Source of the DNA: an uncultured Clostridiaceae bacterium
GTDB lineage: Bacteria > Bacillota > Clostridia > TANB77 > CAG-508
Length of the DNA stretch: 40,488 bases
NCBI GenBank assembly: GCA_930990125.1
Contig: CAKNOI010000011.1
Location: 1 to 40,488 of the forward strand
Reading direction: 5' to 3'
A program made the translations under genes and the position numbers. The notes under the pieces are model-generated. The model ran no database searches. It had not been told where the DNA came from and worked only from the letters and a program-made list of their open reading frames with translations. Shown here in pieces: positions 1 to 7,283 of the stretch; the first letter of the stretch is position 1; every line of letters starts with the position of its first letter.

Positions 1-59
1 AAGGGATTAATCAATTAAATAGATTAATATTTCTATATAATTGATTATACGAGAGAAAT
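1..59. other. AT-rich leader upstream of rbgA with a 10-bp inverted repeat
   Basis: This is the window edge. TAATCAATTA at 8-17 is the exact reverse complement of TAATTGATTA at 38-47. The two arms are separated by 20 AT-rich bases and there is no T-run, so it is not a clear terminator. It may be an operator or chance in AT-rich DNA. No complete promoter can be called. Confidence 0.3.
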
Positions 60-947
60 ATGAACATCAACTGGTATCCAGGTCATATGGCAAAGGCAAA
101 AAGAGAAATAAAAGAAGACTTAAAGCTTGTTGATATTGTTATCGAATTATTAGATGCAAGATGTCCTCTAGCTAGTCAAAATCCAGATATAAAAGAGATT
201 ATTGCAGGAAAAAAGAGAATTATTGTATTAAATAAAGCAGATTTAGCAGAGGATGCTATTACAAAGGAATGGATAGAATATTTTAAAAGACAGGGAATCT
301 GTGCGCTTAGCACAGATTCTAACTCCGGTTTTGGGGTAGATAAAGTATCAGCAACAGTAGAAGCAAATATGCAAGCCGAGTTAGAAAAAAACGCTGGAAA
401 AGGTAGAGTAGGAAGAACAATCCGTGCTTGTATTATCGGAATTCCTAATGTAGGAAAATCTTCTTTTATTAATCGAATGGCTAAAAAAACAGCAGTAGAA
501 GTTGCCAATAGACCAGGAGTGACCAAGAAAAATAAATGGATTCGCGTAAATAATAAAATAGAATTGTTAGATACTCCAGGAGTATTATGGCCTAAATTAG
601 AATCTAGAGAAACAGCGTTATATCTATCTTTTACAGGAACCATAAAAGAAGAGATACTAGATAAAATAGAAATAGCCTATGAACTTATTCGCTATTTTTT
701 ACAAACAGGTAGAGAAGAAGTACTAATAAGTAGGTACGGAATAACCAAAGAGCAAATACAACAAATTAGACAAATGGACGCAGAAGAAAACGAAAAATAT
801 TATGCTATCTTTTTAGAAATTGGCAAAAAAAGAGGTGCCATTATTTCTGGTGGAGCCATTGATGAGGAAAAAGTAGCAAGAATGTTATTAGAAGAATTTA
901 AAAATGGAAAATTAGGAAAAATAAGTTTAGAAAGACCACATAAATAA
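60..947 (+). CDS. rbgA: Ribosome biogenesis GTPase RbgA (YlqF)
   Basis: This is a circularly permuted GTPase needed for late assembly of the 50S ribosomal subunit in the cytoplasm. The permuted motif order is visible: the G4 motif NKAD comes first (around residue 58), followed by the G1 P-loop GIPNVGKSS (around 129), the G2 region PGVTK and the G3 motif DTPG (around 173). The N-terminus INWYPGHMAKA is typical of the YlqF family, and 295 aa is close to the usual length of about 280. The start ATG has only a weak purine-rich site (GAGAGAAAT) before it. It is followed after 20 bp by mrnC, another ribosome maturation gene, so the two are probably co-transcribed. Confidence 0.95.
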   Translation: MNINWYPGHMAKAKREIKEDLKLVDIVIELLDARCPLASQNPDIKEIIAGKKRIIVLNKADLAEDAITKEWIEYFKRQGICALSTDSNSGFGVDKVSATVEANMQAELEKNAGKGRVGRTIRACIIGIPNVGKSSFINRMAKKTAVEVANRPGVTKKNKWIRVNNKIELLDTPGVLWPKLESRETALYLSFTGTIKEEILDKIEIAYELIRYFLQTGREEVLISRYGITKEQIQQIRQMDAEENEKYYAIFLEIGKKRGAIISGGAIDEEKVARMLLEEFKNGKLGKISLERPHK

Positions 948-967
948 AGAAAGGAAGAAAAAACAAT

Positions 968-1372
968 TTGAAAGAATTACTACCACAAAAAGAAGAAGAT
1001 GTTGTAAACTTAATGTCACCACTTGTATGGGCCTATATAGGAGATGCGGTTTACGAAGTATATATTCGCACCTATCTTATTAATACAACCAAATTAAATG
1101 CACATATGTTGCATGTAAAGGCAATTCAATACGTAAAAGCCGGTGCACAAGCCAAAGCACTACAAGCAATACATGAAAAGCTAACAGACAAAGAAAAAGA
1201 AATTGTAAGAAGAGCAAGAAACACGAAAAAACATCATGTAGCCAAAAATGCAGAAGTGGTAGATTATGCCTATGCAACTGCTTTCGAAGGACTAATTGGC
1301 TACCTATATTTAACCAAACAAGATAGTAGAATACAAGAAATAATAGAATGGATAATAAGGCAAGAAAATTAA
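968..1372 (+). CDS. mrnC: Mini-ribonuclease 3 (MrnC)
   Basis: This is a short RNase III-type enzyme lacking the double-stranded RNA-binding domain; in Bacillus it trims the ends of 23S rRNA precursor. The catalytic signature AYIGDAVYEVYIR lies near residue 23, with Asp and Glu as likely metal ligands. The length of 134 aa is usual for the family. The start is a TTG codon preceded by AAAGGAAG with suitable spacing; no in-frame ATG lies before the conserved region. It follows rbgA, and a terminator overlaps its stop codon, which closes a two-gene ribosome-maturation operon. Confidence 0.93.
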   Translation: MKELLPQKEEDVVNLMSPLVWAYIGDAVYEVYIRTYLINTTKLNAHMLHVKAIQYVKAGAQAKALQAIHEKLTDKEKEIVRRARNTKKHHVAKNAEVVDYAYATAFEGLIGYLYLTKQDSRIQEIIEWIIRQEN

Positions 1373-1387
1373 TGCCTTATTTTTTTG
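1354..1387 (+). terminator. Rho-independent terminator of rbgA-mrnC
   Basis: AATAAGGCA (1354-1362) pairs with TGCCTTATT (1373-1381) around a 10-nt loop and is followed by a T-run. The loop contains the mrnC stop codon, so the hairpin partly lies within the coding sequence. Confidence 0.8.
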
Positions 1388-1447
1388 TATAAAAAATAGA
1401 ATTTGGTAAACACTAAAGAAAAATCAAGAAAGAAAAGAGGAAATGGT

Positions 1448-2404
1448 ATGTATAATTTTAGAACCGATATGGCAATAGAAAGAAGAGATTTGTATCAAAA
1501 GGCAAACAAAGTAAAAGAAACGCCAGGAATACAGGTGTCACAAGAGCAAGTAAACAAAGATATTTCTATTTCTAGGGTAGAGGTACAAAATGAGCAAGGA
1601 GAACAAGCAATTGGAAAGCCAATAGGAAACTATATTACCATTGACATTAAAAATTTAAAAATTGCAACAGAAGAGGAAATTACAAAAGCAGGAGAAGTAG
1701 TAACAAAGGAATTAAAAGCATTGATGCAACCTTTGGTACAAGAAAAAGAAGATATTTTAGTAGTAGGACTAGGAAATGTTTATGTAACTCCAGATTCATT
1801 AGGACCTTCTGTTATTAAAGATATTGATATTACAAGACACTTAATAGAACATCTTCCCCAATATGTAGATGAAAATACAAGACCAGTTAGTGCTATTTCA
1901 CCAGGGGTATTAGGAACAACAGGAATTGAAACACAAGAAATTTTAACAGGAATTATAGAAAAGGTAAAACCAAAACTAGTCATTGTTATTGATGCATTGG
2001 CTTCTAGAAGTATTGAAAGAATTAGTAGTACGATTCAGTTAGCCGATACGGGAATTGTACCAGGAGCAGGGGTAGGAAACAAAAGAAAAGAACTAACCAA
2101 GCAAACACTAGGAATACCAGTTATTGCAATAGGAATTCCAACAGTTGTAGAAGCAGCAACTATTGCAGCAGATAGTTTAGATTTGGTATTTCAGAAAATG
2201 CAAGAAGAAGCAGAAAAAACAGCAACGGATGGGGAAAAATTATATACAATTTTTAAAGAAATAACAGAAGAAGATAAATACAATATGATAAAAGAAGTAT
2301 TATTACCAAAGGATTACAATTTTATTGTTACCCCAAAAGAAATAGATGAATTAATAAAAACCATGTCCTCTATTGTAGCAAGAGGCATTAACGCTAGCTT
2401 ATAA
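1448..2404 (+). CDS. gpr: Germination protease GPR
   Basis: This is the spore endopeptidase that degrades small acid-soluble DNA-binding proteins at germination (family A25). The N-terminal FRTDMAIER resembles the IRTDLAVE region where the zymogen pro-sequence is cleaved. Conserved blocks include VVGLGNVYVTPDSLGP, PGVLGTTGIET, IDALASRS and GAGVGNKRKEL. I chose the ATG at 1448 because AGAGGA lies about 7 nt upstream; an in-frame TTG at 1403 would add 15 residues but has no ribosome-binding site. The product is 318 aa. Gpr is usually forespore-expressed under sigma-G, but no convincing sigma-G promoter was found just upstream. It is monocistronic, with terminators on both sides. Confidence 0.95.
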   Translation: MYNFRTDMAIERRDLYQKANKVKETPGIQVSQEQVNKDISISRVEVQNEQGEQAIGKPIGNYITIDIKNLKIATEEEITKAGEVVTKELKALMQPLVQEKEDILVVGLGNVYVTPDSLGPSVIKDIDITRHLIEHLPQYVDENTRPVSAISPGVLGTTGIETQEILTGIIEKVKPKLVIVIDALASRSIERISSTIQLADTGIVPGAGVGNKRKELTKQTLGIPVIAIGIPTVVEAATIAADSLDLVFQKMQEEAEKTATDGEKLYTIFKEITEEDKYNMIKEVLLPKDYNFIVTPKEIDELIKTMSSIVARGINASL

Positions 2405-2426
2405 AAATAAAGCTAGCTCTTTTATT
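2393..2426 (+). terminator. Rho-independent terminator of gpr
   Basis: GCTAGCTT (2393-2400) pairs with AAGCTAGC (2410-2417), with a 9-nt loop and a following T-rich run. The left arm lies in the last codons of gpr. Confidence 0.75.
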
Positions 2427-2482
2427 TTCTTCTCTTTTATGGTATGATAGAAAGGAAGAGTAAAAAAAGAGGAGTAAAAAAT

Positions 2483-3715
2483 ATGAAAAAACCAGAATTA
2501 TTAGCACCAGCAGGATCTTTTGAAAAAGCAAAAACAGCATTTCGTTATGGAGCAGATGCCGTATATGCAGGTACTTCATCCCTTTCTTTACGCTCTAGAG
2601 CAGAAATGGATGATAATGATTTAGTAAATACCATACAATATGCACATCGTATTGGGAAAAAAGTATATGTTGCTTTAAATATTTATGCTTGGGATACGAT
2701 GTATGAAGAAATAAAACAGCAAGCGCGACTTTTAAATTCTTTGAAAGTGGATGGTATTATTGTATCTGATGGTGGTATTGTAGAAATATTAAAAGAAGAA
2801 GCACCAGATGTAGATATCCATATTAGTACACAGGCCAATGTAGTAAGTCTACATTCTAGTATGTTTTGGTATCATAATGGAGCTAAAAGAGTTATTTTAG
2901 GTAGAGAATTAAACAAAGAGCAAATACGAGAAATTATGGAGCATAAACCAATGGGATTAGAAGTAGAAATGTTTATCCATGGAGCTATTTGCTTTGCTTA
3001 TTCTGGAAGATGCTTTTTAAGCGACTTTTTAGCATCTAGAAGTGCTAATTTAGGAGATTGTGCACAAAGTTGTAGATGGGCATATAACCTATATGCAGAA
3101 GAAGCAAATAACCCGGGAAACCTAATGCCTGTAGAACACGATGAAAAAGGAACCTATATTTTTTCATCAAAAGACCTTTGCTTAATAAAACAATTACCAG
3201 AAATAATAGAAATGGGAGTAGATAGTCTAAAAATAGAAGGAAGGCTAAAAACAGAATATTATCTAGCTACTGTAGTAAATGCTTACCGTAATGCTATAGA
3301 CGATTATATGCAAAATCCAAAAGATTTTAACCCAAAAAAATATTTAAAAGAATTAGAAAAAACCAAAACCAGAGGGTTAACCACTTTTTATTATGAAGAT
3401 AGAAATAATAAAGATATTCAAGAATATGAAGGAAAACAATATAATCCAGATTATGAATTTGGTGGTAAAGTAGTACAAATAGAAGAAAACGGAACAGTAG
3501 TAGTAGAAATTAGAAATCGTTTGCAAGTAGGAGATACTTTAGAAATTCTATTACCAGGAAAAATAGAACCGGTTAGCTTTACTATTTCTGACTTATGGGA
3601 TGCCGAAACAAAAGAAGAAATCCCATTTGTGAATCCAGGAAAATTAGGACAAAAAGTAAGAATGCAATTACCAATACAAGTGTCAGAAGGAATTATCCTA
3701 AGAAGAAAGAAATAA
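2483..3715 (+). CDS. Peptidase U32 family protein, TrhP/YegQ-like (probable tRNA 5-hydroxyuridine synthesis)
   Basis: This U32 family member is most like TrhP (YegQ in E. coli, YrrO in Bacillus), which takes part in 5-hydroxylation of uridine 34 in tRNA using prephenate. The start KPELLAPAGSFEKAK and the Cys-containing U32 signature HGAICFAYSGRCFLSDF are clear. A further Cys pair (GDCAQSCRW) and SLKIEGRLKTEYY also fit this branch. The ATG at 2483 is chosen because AGAGGAG lies 8 nt upstream; an in-frame ATG at 2444 sits in a -10-like sequence and lacks a ribosome-binding site. The length is 410 aa. A second, longer U32 protein lies at 25302-27746. The TrhP-type role is inferred from overall resemblance; membership of the U32 family is secure. 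Confidence 0.85.
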   Translation: MKKPELLAPAGSFEKAKTAFRYGADAVYAGTSSLSLRSRAEMDDNDLVNTIQYAHRIGKKVYVALNIYAWDTMYEEIKQQARLLNSLKVDGIIVSDGGIVEILKEEAPDVDIHISTQANVVSLHSSMFWYHNGAKRVILGRELNKEQIREIMEHKPMGLEVEMFIHGAICFAYSGRCFLSDFLASRSANLGDCAQSCRWAYNLYAEEANNPGNLMPVEHDEKGTYIFSSKDLCLIKQLPEIIEMGVDSLKIEGRLKTEYYLATVVNAYRNAIDDYMQNPKDFNPKKYLKELEKTKTRGLTTFYYEDRNNKDIQEYEGKQYNPDYEFGGKVVQIEENGTVVVEIRNRLQVGDTLEILLPGKIEPVSFTISDLWDAETKEEIPFVNPGKLGQKVRMQLPIQVSEGIILRRKK

Positions 3716-3718
3716 CAA

Positions 3719-3747
3719 TTGCAAGTACTTCCTAAAAATGTTATAAT
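3719..3747 (+). promoter_or_regulatory. Sigma-A promoter for the gene at 3795
   Basis: TTGCAA (3719-3724), a 17-nt spacer and TATAAT (3742-3747). Just downstream a short hairpin (TACAGC 3755-3760 with GCTGTA 3766-3771) falls in the leader. Confidence 0.6.
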
Positions 3748-3794
3748 AATAGTATACAGCAAATAGCTGTAAATACTAAAAAGGGGGCATTGTA

Positions 3795-4367
3795 ATGCCT
3801 ACAATTATTGTTTTTGATGGCGGTCAAATGGTAACGTTGGACAGAGAACGGGAGGAGATTTATCCTATTGGAGTCCCACTTGTGGAGTTAAAACCTATAT
3901 TGGATCGTCAATCTAGTGCAGATGTTAAAAAAATAATACTGAGTGCGGAAGAAGAGGAAAATCCTATGTTGCAAGAGGAAATAGCTTTTTTAAAAAACAT
4001 TGAAGAAAGGATTGATGAAACACTAGAAACTTTAACAAAGCTAAGACCACAAGTAGAAATTATTGCGATTTCACTTGAGAAGATTTGCCCCTCAGCAGAG
4101 AACATGCAAATCAAAACCGTGACATTTCATTATGGCAATCATGCAGAAACACACGATTATAACAAGGAGTGGTTTTATAGGCTATTGTCTAGCTATATCA
4201 ATGAAAATGAATACTATCGAAAAAGATGCAAGCAAAAAAGCGTAAGAAAGGCAAGTGCAAGAAAGGTAAAACATTTGTTGTTTATGAGTAAGCCAAAAGA
4301 AAGGACAGCAAGAAGCAGATGGGCAATGGGTTCGCAAGAATTCCGCCGTCAAAACAAGGAACATTAG
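3795..4367 (+). CDS. Hypothetical protein with coiled-coil middle and strongly basic C-terminus
   Basis: I do not recognise this 190-aa protein. The N-terminus (TIIVFDGGQMVTLDRE) looks like a beta-strand start. Residues about 50-85 are Glu-rich and likely helical, and the last 50 residues are very rich in Lys and Arg. There is no signal peptide or membrane segment. The start is well supported by AAGGGGG about 8 nt upstream. The gene has its own promoter and terminator, so it is a single-gene unit. Codon use differs somewhat from its neighbours, with CGG, CGC and CGT for Arg, which could mean transfer or frame damage near the end. Function unknown. Confidence 0.7.
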   Translation: MPTIIVFDGGQMVTLDREREEIYPIGVPLVELKPILDRQSSADVKKIILSAEEEENPMLQEEIAFLKNIEERIDETLETLTKLRPQVEIIAISLEKICPSAENMQIKTVTFHYGNHAETHDYNKEWFYRLLSSYINENEYYRKRCKQKSVRKASARKVKHLLFMSKPKERTARSRWAMGSQEFRRQNKEH

Positions 4368-4395
4368 AAGGAGAGATTTCTCTCCTTCTTTTTTG
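4366..4395 (+). terminator. Rho-independent terminator after the gene at 3795
   Basis: AGAAGGAGAGA (4366-4376) pairs with TCTCTCCTTCT (4379-4389), followed by a run of T. There is no A-run on the left, so it works only on the plus strand. Confidence 0.85.
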
Positions 4396-4421
4396 TATAA
4401 TAAGTATAAAATATTAGAAAT

Positions 4422-5213
4422 TTACCTTTGCATATGGTAAGAGATAGAAAAACAAATTCCAAATAAAATAAGGGAAATAAGATAGATAGGGTGAAATTGA
4501 AAACCAGGAAACAGCACAAGAACAGAACCTAATACGAATCCGATGATAGCATAATAGGTAGGAGCAAAGAATTTTTTTAAAAGAAATTGAATCAAGTTTA
4601 AAAATAAAATAGAGCCTATTAGTAAACCTATTCCCATAGGAAGTAAAATAGAAATATCTAAGCTAGAAATAGCATGTAAATAAATATCATATACTCCGAA
4701 AAGCATTAGAATAACACTGCTACTAACCCCTGGAACAACCGTACCAATAGACATGCAAAAACCAACCATACATAAGAAAGCCAAACTTAGATTGGTGGTA
4801 GTAATATACGGCATGGTTTGTTCTACAAAAAGAAGAACAAGGGTTAGAATAAAGGAAACTAGTAAATAAAAAAGATAGTGAAGTCGAAACCCATTTTTAT
4901 GATTTGCTTGTTTCAAAAGAATAGGAAGGCTTCCTAAGATAAGTCCAATAAAGCAATATTTTGTAGGAATAGCATAATAGCGAAAAAAGTACATTAATAG
5001 CTTTCCTAGCAGTACAACGCCAATACCACATCCTAACAGAATAGGAAACAAAAAGCAAAAATTTTTTTTCGGATTTTTAAAAAAATGCAGTACTTTATCA
5101 ATCAAAGTTTCGTATAGACCGAACACAACTAATAATACGCCACTACTAATACCAGGTAAAATAGCACCTGCTCCTATTGCTACACCTTGGAGAACACGAA
5201 GAAAAAAATTCAT
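4422..5213 (-). CDS. popT: DUF368 family membrane protein, PopT-type polyprenyl-phosphate transporter
   Basis: This is a polytopic membrane protein of 263 aa in the DUF368 family. Members named PopT are reported to recycle undecaprenyl phosphate, the lipid carrier for cell wall precursors, across the membrane. The family signatures are present as two related halves: GAGAILPGISSGVLLVVFGLYE near the N-terminus and a second copy, GTVVPGVSSSVILMLFGVYD, near residue 157. This inverted-repeat-like architecture and about eight hydrophobic stretches support the call. The ATG is preceded on the minus strand by AAGGGAG. It is a single gene, convergent with the unknown gene at 3795 and divergent from sigK. 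Confidence 0.85.
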   Translation of the reverse strand: MNFFLRVLQGVAIGAGAILPGISSGVLLVVFGLYETLIDKVLHFFKNPKKNFCFLFPILLGCGIGVVLLGKLLMYFFRYYAIPTKYCFIGLILGSLPILLKQANHKNGFRLHYLFYLLVSFILTLVLLFVEQTMPYITTTNLSLAFLCMVGFCMSIGTVVPGVSSSVILMLFGVYDIYLHAISSLDISILLPMGIGLLIGSILFLNLIQFLLKKFFAPTYYAIIGFVLGSVLVLFPGFQFHPIYLISLILFGICFSISYHMQR

Positions 5214-5391
5214 AGTCTACTCCCTTCTCTTAATTTGTTCTTTCTTCTTTGTATTGTATTCGTAAGAATGAGAAATATGAAAAACGAAAAACAGAAAAAC
5301 AGAAAAAAGAAAGAAAAAAGAGTCATGCACTTTTGCAAAACGTAAGGCATATATTTTAGGTGTAAGTAAAGAAGAAGCGGAGGTGCCTTAT

Positions 5392-6102
5392 ATGTTTGCA
5401 GTAGGAGCTACGTTAGCCGGATTTTTAGCATTTATGAAATCAGCTATTTTTGTTGTGGGATATATACAAAGTAGTAATTTGTTTCCAGAACCGCTAACAG
5501 CGGAAGAAGAAAAAATGTATTTAGAAAAGTTAAAACAAGGAGAAGAAGAGGCAAGAAATATATTAATAGAAAGGAATCTAAGATTGGTGGCTCATGTATG
5601 TAAAAAATATACTACTACCAATGTAGAACAAGATGACCTAATCTCAATAGGTACCATAGGATTAATCAAAGGAATTAATAGTTTTGAACCATCGAAAAAC
5701 GTAAGGCTTGCCACTTATGTATCTAGATGTATTGATAATGAAATTCTGATGTTTTTACGTTCCAATAAAAAAACACAATCAGAAGTATATTTAAATGAAC
5801 CAATTGGAAAAGACAAAGATGACAATGAAGTAACCCTGCAGGAAGTAATTGAAAATAACAGCAAAAGTATTGAAGAAGAAGTGGATTTAAAATTCAAGAT
5901 ACAAAAGTTATATCAAAAAATAAGGGAAGTGTTAAAAGATAGAGAAAGAACAATTATAGAGTTACGTTTTGGGTTAGATGGTAGTAAGCCCAAAACACAA
6001 CATCAAATAGCAGAAATGATGGGAATTTCCAGAAGCTATGTATCTAGAATAGAAACAAAGGCAATAGGAAAACTGGCAAAAGAAATAAAAGGGCAAGAAT
6101 AA
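5392..6102 (+). CDS. sigK: RNA polymerase sporulation sigma factor SigK (pro-sigma-K)
   Basis: This is the late mother-cell sigma factor that drives spore coat and maturation genes. The first roughly 20 residues are hydrophobic (FAVGATLAGFLAFMKSAIF), matching the membrane-inserted pro-sequence removed by SpoIVFB in Bacillus. Then come FPEPLTAEEE, the region 2 core NLRLVAHVCKKY with DLISIGTIGLIKGI, and region 4 with HQIAEMMGISRSYVSRIE as the helix-turn-helix. The ATG at 5392 has GGAGG at ideal spacing; an in-frame GTG at 5383 overlaps that site and is unlikely. At 236 aa the gene is complete, and no skin-type element interrupts it. Confidence 0.95.
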   Translation: MFAVGATLAGFLAFMKSAIFVVGYIQSSNLFPEPLTAEEEKMYLEKLKQGEEEARNILIERNLRLVAHVCKKYTTTNVEQDDLISIGTIGLIKGINSFEPSKNVRLATYVSRCIDNEILMFLRSNKKTQSEVYLNEPIGKDKDDNEVTLQEVIENNSKSIEEEVDLKFKIQKLYQKIREVLKDRERTIIELRFGLDGSKPKTQHQIAEMMGISRSYVSRIETKAIGKLAKEIKGQE

Positions 6103-6107
6103 AATAC

Positions 6108-6134
6108 AAAAAAGGTGGAAAAACCACCTTTTTT
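6108..6134. terminator. Bidirectional terminator between sigK and the convergent gene
   Basis: AAAAAAGGTGG (6108-6118) pairs with CCACCTTTTTT (6124-6134) around a 5-nt loop. It has A-runs on the left and T-runs on the right, so it can stop transcription from sigK and from the minus-strand gene at 6155. Confidence 0.85.
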
Positions 6135-6154
6135 GAGAATCTTGACTATCAGGC

Positions 6155-6487
6155 TTAATGAGCTAATACTTCACGGATTTCTTTCAAATGAGATTGTATG
6201 CTATTTAGCTGAGGGATATATTTGTCTTTGTCTGCTTCTTCCGAATCGGACATTAAAACTTTTTGCAGAATTCTGAAAGTATCAAGAATACCTTCTAAAT
6301 AAGCCAAAAAATCTTCATCCGATTCAAAAGGTTCTTGAAGAATGCGTGTGACATCATTCATAGCTATCATGTACGCACCCCGTCCGCTTGGTGTAAAATC
6401 TTTGGTAAGTAATTTATTAAGCAGAAGATTTGCTTTTTCTCTTTGAAATTCCTCACTTACCAATACCTGATTCATCTGTTTCATCAT
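6155..6487 (-). CDS. Hypothetical helical protein, 110 aa
   Basis: I do not recognise this protein. It is predicted to be mostly alpha-helical, with charged and amphipathic stretches (SEEFQREKANLLLNKLL, ILDTFRILQKVLM) and no signal peptide or membrane segment. It begins with two adjacent ATG codons, and an AAGGAG site lies upstream on the minus strand. It has its own extended -10 promoter and shares the bidirectional terminator with sigK. Function unknown; a small cytoplasmic regulatory or structural protein is possible. Confidence 0.7.
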   Translation of the reverse strand: MMKQMNQVLVSEEFQREKANLLLNKLLTKDFTPSGRGAYMIAMNDVTRILQEPFESDEDFLAYLEGILDTFRILQKVLMSDSEEADKDKYIPQLNSIQSHLKEIREVLAH

Positions 6488-6558
6488 AGATTTCTCTCCT
6501 TAAATTGTATTTCCTATGTTGCTCTTAACCTGAGAGAATGAAAACATAGAATAATTTT

Positions 6559-6587
6559 ATTATACCACACATTTACCGTAAAATCAA
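6559..6587 (-). promoter_or_regulatory. Sigma-A promoter with extended -10 for the gene at 6155
   Basis: Reading the minus strand: TTGATT (6587-6582), 17-nt spacer, TATAAT (6564-6559), with TGTGG directly before the -10 box. Confidence 0.65.
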
Positions 6588-6668
6588 ATTTTATTCGTAT
6601 ACCATCTAAGTAGTAAGCAGGCTATATGTACTTGAAATACCATGAAACTGCAACAAAATTAGAACTGC

Positions 6669-6696
6669 TTTACAAAGAGCTAACATGTGGTATAAT
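6669..6696 (+). promoter_or_regulatory. Sigma-A promoter with extended -10 for the XRE gene
   Basis: TTTACA (6669-6674), 16-nt spacer and TATAAT (6691-6696), preceded by TGTGG. The start codon at 6724 is about 27 nt after the -10 box. Confidence 0.6.
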
Positions 6697-6723
6697 AGAG
6701 AAAAAATAAAAAAGGGGAAAAAG

Positions 6724-7170
6724 ATGGAATCAGAATATAAAAATTTAGAGGAATTCTTGTACGCACTAAGAAAAGAAAAAGATTGGAGCTATGATGAATT
6801 AGCGCATAAGCTAGACTTAGATTATGTGTTGCCAGTAACCGTAAAAAAATGGGAAAAAGGGTTAAAGTATCCAGAATTAAAGGAAATTTATCGCCTGGCA
6901 GAAGTATATAATACAGACCCTAATAAAATCTTATATTATAAACAATTATCACTAAAAGCAGGTATGGATAGTATTCATACACAGTTTATTAAATGGGTAA
7001 GTTTTTTACTAAATGTTTCTTTTATTACAGCAAAGTATATTTGTATAGGGGTTTTAGTGCTTTTAGTTATTTTTGCATTTTCCTTTATTCATATCCAAGG
7101 AGAAAGGGTAAAAACAGAAGGAACCATTGTGGGGAAGAATTACCTATGCAATTTTGCAAAATGGGCTTGA
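6724..7170 (+). CDS. XRE-family helix-turn-helix protein with one membrane segment
   Basis: Residues about 5-65 form an XRE/Cro-type helix-turn-helix (FLYALRKEKDWSYDELAHKL, then VTVKKWEKGLKYPELKEIYRLAE). A hydrophobic segment at about 105-125 (ICIGVLVLLVIFAFSFI) predicts a single membrane span with a short tail outside, so this is likely a membrane-tethered DNA-binding protein of 148 aa. The start at ATG 6724 is set by GGGG 6 nt upstream; an in-frame ATG at 6685 lies before the -10 box and cannot be used. The rny promoter's TTGACA overlaps its stop codon. Regulation of rny or of itself is possible but not shown. Confidence 0.8.
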   Translation: MESEYKNLEEFLYALRKEKDWSYDELAHKLDLDYVLPVTVKKWEKGLKYPELKEIYRLAEVYNTDPNKILYYKQLSLKAGMDSIHTQFIKWVSFLLNVSFITAKYICIGVLVLLVIFAFSFIHIQGERVKTEGTIVGKNYLCNFAKWA

Positions 7171-7195
7171 CAGTTTACGATAATAAGGCTAAAAT
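7167..7195 (+). promoter_or_regulatory. Sigma-A promoter of rny
   Basis: TTGACA (7167-7172), exact 17-nt spacer, TAAAAT (7190-7195). The -35 box contains the TGA stop codon of the upstream gene. It leaves a leader of about 80 nt before rny. Confidence 0.7.
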
Positions 7196-7283
7196 AAAAT
7201 AGTAAGCTAAAAATATATTCTAAGAGATTTAGTTATATATATTTATCTGTACATTGAAAATTAAATAGAAAGGGTGATATTTC

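Noticed and set aside
1387-1417. Possible sigma-G promoter before gpr (GTATA with CACTAAA)
   Set aside because: Spacing is about 19 nt and the -10 differs from CATNNTA in two positions.
5310-5360. Possible sigma-E promoter of sigK (CATATATT at 5348)
   Set aside because: The -10 is only a partial match and no -35 lies at 14-15 nt.
6993-7202. 69-codon frame overlapping the XRE gene
   Set aside because: It is an out-of-frame shadow of the XRE gene with no family pattern, and its end covers the rny promoter.
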